Shown here piece by piece: positions 51,815-59,143 of a stretch of 64,000 bases of DNA. Source of the stretch: an uncultured Colwellia sp. Its GTDB lineage: Bacteria > Pseudomonadota > Gammaproteobacteria > Enterobacterales > Alteromonadaceae. The stretch lies in NCBI GenBank assembly GCA_913058395.1, contig CAJXQI010000005.1, positions 62,001 through 126,000 on the forward strand. The letters run 5' to 3'. Under the pieces are notes generated by a model. The model worked only from the letters and a program-made list of their open reading frames with translations. It ran no database searches and had not been told where the DNA came from. A program made the translations under genes and the position numbers. Every line of letters starts with the position of its first letter. Position 1 is the stretch's first letter.

Positions 51815-53917
51815 ATGTTAAGCGATAAAATTAAGCAAGTGATCCGTACTTCCTACAAAAGCATAGGTGAAAATCTAACCAACTTTAATCCACGTAAGCA
51901 ACAAACATTCTTAATTGCTGAGATTGCCAAAACCCTTGCTGGAGAATACGATAAGCAACGGAAAATTATTACTATTGAGGCCGGTACCGGTACCGGAAAG
52001 TCTTTAGCTTATGCCTTAGGCTCAATTCCATTAGCGATAAGTCGCGACAAAAAAGTTTGTATTGCAACAGCAACCGTTGCACTGCAAGAACAGTTGGTCG
52101 ATAAAGATCTACCCTTCTTAAAAAAGCACAGCGGACTCGATTTTAATTTCACCTTAGCAAAAGGTCGACAACGCTATGTTTGTCGTCAAAAATTAACCCA
52201 AGCTGTCGCCAATGATGATAGCCCACAAGTGGGCTTTACTTTCGCTGAAAAACCACAAGCGCATGACATTAGAATGCTAAATAGCATGCATAAAGCGCTA
52301 ACCGATAACACTTGGTCTGGTGATATTGACTCTTGGCCTGACCCGGTTAATCACAGTATTTGGCAACAAATACAAGCTGACAAACATAGCTGTTTAAAAC
52401 ATTTATCCGATCACGCTCATTGCCCATTTCACAAAGCTAGAGAGACCATGGAAGCAGCCGATGTGCTCGTGGTTAACCATAGTTTACTACTTGCAGATTT
52501 AGAGCTTGGCGGCGGCAGAATATTACCCAGTCCAGAAGACACTTTTTACATAATTGACGAAGCACATCATCTACCAAAGGTTACGCGTGACCATTCCAGC
52601 GCTAACCTTACCATCAAGGGAGCCATTGACTGGCTTGGAAAGCTACAAGAAACAGGCGACAAAATCGCCAAGTTGGTAAAATCGAACAGTGCAATTTCTC
52701 CTTCAATAAAATTAGCCGATGATTGCCAAGATATTCTTGTTGATATGCAAAAAGTACTGGGGTTTATTGACAACAATCGCAGTATTTATTTTAACGAATC
52801 AGCAGTAAATAATGCTAAAAACCAAACGCCATTATACCGTTATGAAAATGGTATTATTCCTGCAACATTAAAGAATTGGGCTGAAGATTTAAGTGAAAGT
52901 TCAAAGAAATCCTTAGCCCATCTGAATAAACTTTATAATTTATTAATGGAATCGGTTAAAGATGGTGATACCCAAATGTATTTGGCTGAACCATTGCTAG
53001 CAGAAGCTGGATTTATGATCCAACGGTTAGAAAATTTTAATGCCTTGTGGCAATTATACGCAAAAACTGACAGTGAAAAAGGTGCCCCAATGGCACGTTG
53101 GATGGAACAGTTAGAAGGCAAACGTAGCGACTTTTTACTGTGTGCTTCGCCGATTGAAGTCGGTTTTGCTTTAGAAGATATGCTGTGGTCAAAATGTGAA
53201 GGCGCAGTGTTATGTTCAGCAACTATTTTAGCACTGAATTCATTTGACCATTTTCGCCGACAAGCTGGCTTGCAAACTAATGATGGTACTCAGTACCAAA
53301 AAGTTGAATCGCCTTTTGACTACCAGAATAATGCTCAACTTATTATTCCAAAAATGCAATTTGAGCCTAGCTCAGACAATTTTACCGACGAGCTTATCGA
53401 AAAATTGCCTGCCATGCTTAAACGCGGTAAAGCCAGCTTAGTACTGTTTTCTTCTTATTGGCAGATGGATAAAGTTGTCACTGCCCTTCGAGAAAAAACT
53501 AAGCTAAGCGTTTTAGTGCAAGGTGAACAGTCGCGACAAAAAATTATAGAAACACACAAAGCACTATGTGATAAAGAGCAGGAAAGTATTATCTTTGGTA
53601 CGCAAAGTTTCTCAGAAGGATTAGATTTACCCGGCGAGTACCTAACCAACGTTATTATTACCAAACTTCCATTTTCGGTTCCTTCTTCTCCCGTTGAAGA
53701 AGCACAAGCTGAATATATAACGGCTAAAGGGGGCAATCCGTTTATGTCGATATCAGTACCCGAAACCTCAAAGAAGTTAATCCAGGCAACGGGTCGCTTA
53801 CTCAGAAATGAGAAAGACTATGGCTTCGTGACGTTAATGGACAAACGCGTTGTTAGTAAACGTTACGGTAAAGACTTATTAAACTCTCTTCCGCCATTTA
53901 AACGAGTGATAGAGTAA
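51815..53917 (+). CDS. dinG: ATP-dependent DNA helicase DinG
   Basis: XPD-like 5'-3' helicase that removes R-loops and protects replication. The 700 residues have Walker A EAGTGTGKSLAYALG, a 4Fe-4S site with cysteines in GRQRYVC and CLKHLSDHAHCPFHKARE, the DEAH-type box FYIIDEAHH, the late FGTQSFSEGLDLPGEYL and the motif VI region KKLIQATGRLLRNEKD. Length is near E. coli DinG (716 aa). It is damage-inducible through the upstream LexA box. Confidence 0.95.
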   Translation: MLSDKIKQVIRTSYKSIGENLTNFNPRKQQTFLIAEIAKTLAGEYDKQRKIITIEAGTGTGKSLAYALGSIPLAISRDKKVCIATATVALQEQLVDKDLPFLKKHSGLDFNFTLAKGRQRYVCRQKLTQAVANDDSPQVGFTFAEKPQAHDIRMLNSMHKALTDNTWSGDIDSWPDPVNHSIWQQIQADKHSCLKHLSDHAHCPFHKARETMEAADVLVVNHSLLLADLELGGGRILPSPEDTFYIIDEAHHLPKVTRDHSSANLTIKGAIDWLGKLQETGDKIAKLVKSNSAISPSIKLADDCQDILVDMQKVLGFIDNNRSIYFNESAVNNAKNQTPLYRYENGIIPATLKNWAEDLSESSKKSLAHLNKLYNLLMESVKDGDTQMYLAEPLLAEAGFMIQRLENFNALWQLYAKTDSEKGAPMARWMEQLEGKRSDFLLCASPIEVGFALEDMLWSKCEGAVLCSATILALNSFDHFRRQAGLQTNDGTQYQKVESPFDYQNNAQLIIPKMQFEPSSDNFTDELIEKLPAMLKRGKASLVLFSSYWQMDKVVTALREKTKLSVLVQGEQSRQKIIETHKALCDKEQESIIFGTQSFSEGLDLPGEYLTNVIITKLPFSVPSSPVEEAQAEYITAKGGNPFMSISVPETSKKLIQATGRLLRNEKDYGFVTLMDKRVVSKRYGKDLLNSLPPFKRVIE

Positions 53918-54047
53918 TTTTTATATCTTCAGTTTTCTCATAAGCTTATGGATGTTTTTTAGTTACATTTTACCAATAAAAAAGTTTATTCAAGCTACTG
54001 TTAGTGCTCTATGATAACGAAAGTTCTATCAGCTGTTTAGGTAAAAA

Positions 54048-54917
54048 ATGGAAAACTGGGATGATTACCGTCTTATTTTAGCGCTGCACCGTGGAAAAAC
54101 CTTAAGAAATGCAGCGCAACAACTAACGTTAAACCACAGTACCGTTTCACGTCGTCTCGCTAGCTTAAATCAAAAGTATGGTTCAGATATATTTGATTTA
54201 AGCCCTAAAGGATATGTAGTGACTGCTTTAGGGCAGAGTTTACTGCTATCAGCAGAAAAAATTGAACAATTTGTTTTTGATGATAATCGACTTAAGCGAG
54301 TGCATCAACCGGACTTAACTGGGGAAATTAACCTCTCAATTCCTCCCGCGATTGGACAGTACTTATTGCTTGATGAGTTACATAGCTTTCAGCAGCAATA
54401 TCCGCAAATAACTCTTAACGTGCAAACTTCGTATCAAATAGTCAATTTGGATAGATGCGAGGCAGACGTAGTGATTAGAGTATCCAACCAACCGAGCGAG
54501 CACTTAGTAGGGCATAGATTATTTCCGATTATGTTAAGTTACTATGCCAGTAAGCAGTATTTAATGGATAACTCTGTTGGTGATTATCAATGGATAACAA
54601 GTACGGCAAATTTAACACCAAGTTGGATCGAACAATCGCCTTATCCTACGGCAAATATTGCCATAAGAATTGAAGACCTTGTTCTGCGCCACCATGCTGC
54701 AGCACAAGGCCAGGGCATGATATTAGGCGCATGTTATATTGCTGATTCCATGGTAAATCTTCAACGTATCGATAATAAAAAAACCTTTCCACATCAAGAT
54801 ATTTGGGTATTAACTCATCCTGATTTAAAACAAGTTCCTCGTATTAAGTTATTAATGACCTTTTTAACAAAAGCTTTGAGAGCAAAAGAAAAGCTAATTA
54901 ATGGAACATTAACCTAA
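54048..54917 (+). CDS. LysR-family transcriptional regulator
   Basis: The 289 residues have the LysR winged helix-turn-helix at the N-terminus (LILALHRGKTLRNAAQQLTLNHSTVSRRLASLNQKYG) followed by a periplasmic-binding-like effector domain. The recognition-helix segment HSTVSRRL and the NWDDYRLILAL start are like the group of LysR proteins that act on neighbouring genes, but the targets cannot be named. It is convergent with the SnoaL-like gene (35-nt gap), so it has no obvious divergent partner. Confidence 0.88.
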   Translation: MENWDDYRLILALHRGKTLRNAAQQLTLNHSTVSRRLASLNQKYGSDIFDLSPKGYVVTALGQSLLLSAEKIEQFVFDDNRLKRVHQPDLTGEINLSIPPAIGQYLLLDELHSFQQQYPQITLNVQTSYQIVNLDRCEADVVIRVSNQPSEHLVGHRLFPIMLSYYASKQYLMDNSVGDYQWITSTANLTPSWIEQSPYPTANIAIRIEDLVLRHHAAAQGQGMILGACYIADSMVNLQRIDNKKTFPHQDIWVLTHPDLKQVPRIKLLMTFLTKALRAKEKLINGTLT

Positions 54918-54952
54918 AACGCTATTTATCTAACAATATAAAGAAAAATTGA

Positions 54953-55465
54953 CTAACTCTTGGGTAAAAAACTAACGGCACTTTCTGGCTTATGTAAGGC
55001 AAATGCGGTTATCTCCCAGCCTTTTGGATTTTTATTAAGAAAATACGTTGCGCCAGCACGATCATACACCTCGCCATTAGCTAAATACCGAACGGCAACA
55101 TTGCTTGCTAACGCGATGTTTTCAGCTAAAAGTTTAATTTCTACTTTTTCCCAAGCGACTTTGTTAACACCTTTTTCTTTAAGGCCGTTTAAAAAGCCAG
55201 TAACACCTTTATTCATGCTTTCAGGTGTCAATATCACAGGTTTACCACCAGTCATTAGCATAATTTGATCTGCATAAAGTACAGGAGACTGCTTTAATTC
55301 CTGATTTGTTATGAAGTGGTTATACTTAGTCATGTAGCTGTTGAATACTTGCTGAACTTTAGATTTTTCATCAACAACACTATCGTTTGTCGATTCATTT
55401 GCAGCTGTGTTATAGCTAGCAATCAGCATGCTTAAAGGTAGTAAAAATAATAATGATGATTTCAA
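54953..55465 (-). CDS. Secreted SnoaL/NTF2-like protein
   Basis: A 170-residue protein with a signal peptide (residues 1-22). The mature part resembles the NTF2-like/SnoaL cone fold, with helix VQQVFNSYMTKYNHF, strands VLYADQIMLMTGG and IALASNVAVRYLANGEVYDRAGATYFLNKNPKGWEITAFALH. Members bind small ligands, and few have known reactions. TTG start with AAGGAT 6 nt upstream. No operon partner is evident. Confidence 0.65.
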   Translation of the reverse strand: MKSSLLFLLPLSMLIASYNTAANESTNDSVVDEKSKVQQVFNSYMTKYNHFITNQELKQSPVLYADQIMLMTGGKPVILTPESMNKGVTGFLNGLKEKGVNKVAWEKVEIKLLAENIALASNVAVRYLANGEVYDRAGATYFLNKNPKGWEITAFALHKPESAVSFLPKS

Positions 55466-55540
55466 AATTTATCCTTAATTGATATCAAGTTACTTGGTGT
55501 CAATTACATTATCATCGACAAATTTTGCTGTCGTGGATTA

Positions 55541-55581
55541 AAAACTTTACTCGGTGTTGCAATAATGCAACACCGAGTAAA
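55541..55581 (-). terminator. strong hairpin terminator downstream of the glyoxalase-like gene
   Basis: 16-bp perfect stem TTTACTCGGTGTTGCA / TGCAACACCGAGTAAA with a 4-nt loop and a short T-tract (GTTTTTAA) on the minus strand. Confidence 0.8.
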
Positions 55582-55644
55582 CTAATGGGATATGTTGAAA
55601 TATTTCAAAAAGATTTAATACTTTATCAATGCTTAATATTAACG

Positions 55645-56019
55645 TTATCGATGTTGATCGATAAGAATGGCATTGCCATCAGGGTCTACAAATGAAAAGC
55701 TGGCAGGTCCTTGCTCTCCTTCTATTGTTTTATGAGTTACTTCAATGCCTTGTTGTTCTACTTGTGCCAATAGTTCTCTAACGTCAGTAAAGTTATCTAG
55801 GTTGCCTGCACTTTGATCCCAGCCTGGATTAAAGGTCAAGATATTGCCCTCAAACATGTCCTGAAAGAGACCAATGTTGGTTGCTCCATTTTTCATAATC
55901 AAATAGTTATGCGCCATTTCTCCGGCAAAAACACTAAAGCCTAATTTTTCATAGAATTCTCGTGATTTTTGCAAGTTTTTAACTGCTAAGCTCACTGAAA
56001 AGCAATCTAGTTTCATCAT
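55645..56019 (-). CDS. Glyoxalase/bleomycin-resistance-fold (VOC) protein
   Basis: Small metalloenzyme-fold protein of unknown substrate. The 125-residue protein has the VOC pattern: FSVSLAVKNLQKSREFYEKLGF at the start, the paired beta-alpha-beta repeat, and the C-terminal SFSFVDPDGNAILIDQH with a metal-ligand glutamate position replaced by isoleucine/aspartate context. The start is taken at 56019 (GAGGG 5 nt upstream); 56016 is equally possible. An upstream in-frame start adds a non-conserved 14 residues. Confidence 0.82.
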   Translation of the reverse strand: MMKLDCFSVSLAVKNLQKSREFYEKLGFSVFAGEMAHNYLIMKNGATNIGLFQDMFEGNILTFNPGWDQSAGNLDNFTDVRELLAQVEQQGIEVTHKTIEGEQGPASFSFVDPDGNAILIDQHR

Positions 56020-56194
56020 CTTACCCTCAAAATTAGCCACTATTGATAGACAAAATTGCAATAGCGGTATTTAAAAATGAAAATCCCATTGCAATAGTTG
56101 GTATTACAATGGGATCAAATTTGCGATATTCACTACTCAATATCAATTGTTGAGCGCTTTACGCTATATTTTACGTATCAAAATTATCTTGTTT

Positions 56195-56353
56195 TTACTT
56201 AGTGATTAACCATATCGCATGCAACACGCCCGGTATAAAGAATAAGAAACACAAAATAATATTGATCAATAAATCTTTTCCAACACCAGACTTTAAAAAC
56301 ACTGCTACTGGCGGTAATAAAATTGCGAGAATGATATGTACTAACTTATTCAT
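56195..56353 (-). CDS. YqaE/Pmp3-family small membrane protein
   Basis: Encodes 52 residues: MNKLVHIILAILLPPVAVFL, then KSGVGKDLLINIILCFLFFI, ending PGVLHAIWLITK. This is the Pmp3/YqaE pattern: two hydrophobic helices with a PP(V) motif in the first, a short polar loop and a PGxxHAxW motif in the second. Family members stabilise membrane potential under salt or cold stress in yeast and plants. The ATG at 56353 is preceded by AGGAAG (minus strand) at good distance. It is a single gene between the glyoxalase-like gene and DUF924. Confidence 0.85.
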   Translation of the reverse strand: MNKLVHIILAILLPPVAVFLKSGVGKDLLINIILCFLFFIPGVLHAIWLITK

Positions 56354-56446
56354 ATAGACTTCCTATTTTAATTGTTTTTGGGATATATATGAAAAACGAA
56401 TCGTATTTCATCCTCTTAATTATTAGCACAAAATATGGAATATTGC

Positions 56447-56986
56447 TTAAAAAGAGGAATTAGGTTGTTGTAAAAAAGCTAACTCTTCTGCACTAGATTC
56501 TCGCATTAAAATACTATTTCGGTGTGGATAGCGACCAAATTTTTCAATAATATCTCGATGCTTTAATTCAAATTCTAAATTCGACGCATTGCCCAACGTG
56601 GTATATAACTTAACCGCTTGTTGATGAATAACCATTGATTCGCTGTGCATGTAGGGTAAATACATAAAACTACGCCTATTTTCAGCAATATTTTGATCTT
56701 CTTGTCGTGATACGGCTTCTTGTGCCAATATCAAAGCAAGCGCATCAGAAGCGAATGACTGTGCCTGATCACGAAAAATATTGCGAGAAAATTGGTCTAA
56801 TACTATTATTTCTGCCAATCGCCCTTCTGCAGTTGTACGCCACAGGTATAACTCACCACAATTGGCACGCTGATGAATATCTAAGAACCGTTTTCGTATT
56901 TCTTGGTCAAACGCTTCATCTTTAACCCACCATTGCGCAGGTGATATTTCATTAAACCAAAAATCAATAACCACTTTATAATCCAT
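56447..56986 (-). CDS. DUF924 family protein
   Basis: Cytoplasmic helical protein of about 180 residues with the DUF924 features VIDFWFNEISPAQWWVKDEAFD, GRLAEIIVLDQFSRNIFRD and the late YLPYMHSESMVIHQQAV and KHRDIIEKFGRYPHRNSIL. The fold is TPR-like and its function is unknown. The start is at 56986 or two codons earlier; ribosome-site spacing favours 56986. It has no operon partner. Confidence 0.88.
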   Translation of the reverse strand: MDYKVVIDFWFNEISPAQWWVKDEAFDQEIRKRFLDIHQRANCGELYLWRTTAEGRLAEIIVLDQFSRNIFRDQAQSFASDALALILAQEAVSRQEDQNIAENRRSFMYLPYMHSESMVIHQQAVKLYTTLGNASNLEFELKHRDIIEKFGRYPHRNSILMRESSAEELAFLQQPNSSF

Positions 56987-57074
56987 ACACATTCTCTATT
57001 GTTAAACTGACCTTTCTTAGCTTAGTTTAACTCATTCATTAAAGTCTAATGTGATTAAAGCGTATAAAATAAGC

Positions 57075-57104
57075 AAAAAAAACCAAGGTGGGAGACCTTG
57101 GCTT
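57075..57104 (-). terminator. intrinsic terminator of pdsO
   Basis: 7-bp stem CCAAGGT / ACCTTGG with a 5-nt loop and an eight-base T-run on the minus strand, about 110 nt past the pdsO stop. Confidence 0.8.
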
Positions 57105-57211
57105 TATCTTCAATGTAAATTCAATATTACTGGTAATACTTAATTTTTTTAATGGCGATACACCTCCTTTATTCTAATTACAACAATCAACGAGTTAAAT
57201 TTAAAAAATAC

Positions 57212-58111
57212 CTAGAAGTTGTTTGCCATCTGCGCACTATCATCATTGAGAGGTGTGCTTACTACAGCTTCATTTTTAAGCTTTATTACGACACGACGGT
57301 CATAAAAGCTGACTTCTTTTTCATTTGACGCAACAACTGGTTGCTGTTCGCCAAAGGCATATAAGCTAATTCTTTCCGCAGCAACACCTTGGTCAATCAA
57401 TGCATTTTTTACTGCATTAATACGTGCTAGTGAAAGCGCTTGGTTGAGTTCATCGCTACCTTGTTTATCGGTATAACCAGAAAGATCTATCGTTAGTTCT
57501 GGCGACTGCTGAACAATACTAACCAAGGCGGTAAGCTGTTCTTGGTAGTGATCTTTTATTTCGCTAGAGCCAGTTGAAAACTGTAAGCTCATCAATAAGT
57601 TTTGTGCTTGTAATAAGCTTGTCGTTTGATAGTTTTTTTCTAAGGCAAGTAACTGGCGTTGATATGCTTGTTCCGTATGTGCAATTTTATCCTGATAAGC
57701 AATTAACGCTGCTTCATTACTTTGTTTCTCTTCTTGATAAGCGACTGAAAGCGTTTCAATTTCATCTTCGGCATTGATATTTTTTGCAATGAAATTGCCT
57801 GCTAAACCGGTAATGAATGCGCCTGCTGGACCGCCAAAAATAGCACCAATTACCATACCTGTGCCAAAACCAATTTCTTCATTAAGTTGCGCATCTTTTT
57901 CTTGAATCGTTTTCTCTTGTTGAGAACTTTCTTGCCAATCATTATTTTGCGCATTAGCAAATACAGGTGTTATTGATAAAACAGAAATTAACGCGGCGCT
58001 GATCACCGAATGCGCTAAAGGCTTTTTATTTGCAGCTTTCATCACTTTGCCTGAATGAGATAGTGTGTTTGAGCGAGTTAGTTTGTTGTGAGTGAATGAT
58101 TGAGTAGTCAT
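57212..58111 (-). CDS. pdsO: Sortase-system-associated OmpA-like protein PdsO
   Basis: Cell-envelope protein with a C-terminal OmpA peptidoglycan-binding domain (about 190-285, LSGYTDKQGSDELNQALSLARINAVKNALIDQGV). Before it are a glycine-rich membrane-like segment GFGTGMVIGAIFGGPAGAFITG and a coiled coil. It resembles PdsO of the proteobacterial dedicated sortase system and is divergent from pdsR-pdsS. The first ATG has a good AAAGGAA site but leaves 23 residues before MKAANKKPLAHSVISAAL, which looks like a signal peptide start (58042). Either start is possible. Confidence 0.85.
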   Translation of the reverse strand: MTTQSFTHNKLTRSNTLSHSGKVMKAANKKPLAHSVISAALISVLSITPVFANAQNNDWQESSQQEKTIQEKDAQLNEEIGFGTGMVIGAIFGGPAGAFITGLAGNFIAKNINAEDEIETLSVAYQEEKQSNEAALIAYQDKIAHTEQAYQRQLLALEKNYQTTSLLQAQNLLMSLQFSTGSSEIKDHYQEQLTALVSIVQQSPELTIDLSGYTDKQGSDELNQALSLARINAVKNALIDQGVAAERISLYAFGEQQPVVASNEKEVSFYDRRVVIKLKNEAVVSTPLNDDSAQMANNF

Positions 58112-58420
58112 AGTATTTCCTTTAATTTAAAATTTGTTTAAGAGTCATTACAAAGCAAAAACCGTTAAAAATGTTTTCCATTCTTAACCCATCTTTCGAT
58201 TGAGCTTCTGGTTCGGTCTTTCTTGTTGTTTTTCTTTCGCCTTTCTTTTTGATGAAGCTATTAAACCTCAGGAAAACGACCACTTACCGACGTAAATATG
58301 GCAATGCACTGAACAAATGTGGCAACATTATGGCAATTACAACAATTAGCAGCATCGCTATGATTTATTCGATATGATGCAAGCGAAAGATCGGAATTAA
58401 ACACAAGGTAACTAACAAAA
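58112..58420. other. divergent promoter region of pdsO and pdsR
   Basis: A 309-nt spacer without a gene. Near the pdsR side it carries phased TGGCAA direct repeats described separately. No clear sigma-70 boxes stood out. Confidence 0.5.
58299..58336 (+). promoter_or_regulatory. phased TGGCAA direct repeats upstream of pdsR
   Basis: TGGCAA occurs at 58299, 58320 and 58331 (spacings 21 and 11 bp), with a degenerate TGAACAA at 58310 filling the gap. One-turn spacing of direct repeats is typical for OmpR-family response regulators, so this may be the PdsR binding site. Confidence 0.5.
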
Positions 58421-59137
58421 ATGTCAAAACGGATCGCAATTGTTGAAGATGATGCCGCTATTAGAGAAAACTATGCCGATGCTTTACGATTACAAGGCTA
58501 TCAGGTTCAAACCTATCCTAATAAAGCCACAGCAATGCAGGCATTTACCTTACGTTTACCTAATTTAGCGATATTAGATATAGGTTTAGAACATGAGTAC
58601 GATGCCGGCTTTGAAATCTGCCAATGGTTAAGAACCATGTCGAATACCTTGCCGATTATATTTTTGACTGCGCGTGATAGTGATGTCGATACTGTGTCGG
58701 GTTTAAGAATTGGTGCTGACGACTATTTAACTAAAGACATTAGCTTGCCACATTTAGCAGCGCGTATAGCCGCGTTATTTCGTCGTCAAGATGCCTTAGG
58801 TAAACCTCAACAAACCGATCATTTATTAAAACTTGGCGCGTTAACGATAGACAGCCAGCGTATGACAGTTGAGTGGAATGGACAGACGGTTGATTTAACG
58901 ATAACTGAATTTTGGATGCTTTATGCCTTGGCAAAACACCCTGGTCATGTAAAAAACAGAAGTCAGCTAATGCAAGACTCAAAAATCTATGTTGATGACT
59001 CCACCATTACTTCACATATTAAACGTATACGTAAAAAATTCACTCGTTTAGACAACAACTTCAATTGTATTGACACGGTATACGGCATGGGCTATCGCTG
59101 GAACCAAAGCCCGGTACAAAGTGAACTAGGCAAATAA
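58421..59137 (+). CDS. pdsR: Response regulator PdsR (dedicated sortase system)
   Basis: OmpR/PhoB-type regulator of 238 aa. The receiver domain (1-120) has the acidic pair VEDDAA, the phosphoacceptor in NLAILDIGLEHEYDAGFE and the lysine in LTKDISLPH. The DNA-binding winged helix is at 145-232 (TITEFWMLYALAKHPGHVKNRSQL, SHIKRIRKKF, VYGMGYRW). The sequence RIAIVEDDAAIRENYADALR closely follows the family of sortase-associated response regulators in marine gammaproteobacteria. The kinase gene follows after 6 nt. Confidence 0.9.
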   Translation: MSKRIAIVEDDAAIRENYADALRLQGYQVQTYPNKATAMQAFTLRLPNLAILDIGLEHEYDAGFEICQWLRTMSNTLPIIFLTARDSDVDTVSGLRIGADDYLTKDISLPHLAARIAALFRRQDALGKPQQTDHLLKLGALTIDSQRMTVEWNGQTVDLTITEFWMLYALAKHPGHVKNRSQLMQDSKIYVDDSTITSHIKRIRKKFTRLDNNFNCIDTVYGMGYRWNQSPVQSELGK

Positions 59138-59143
59138 CCAGTA

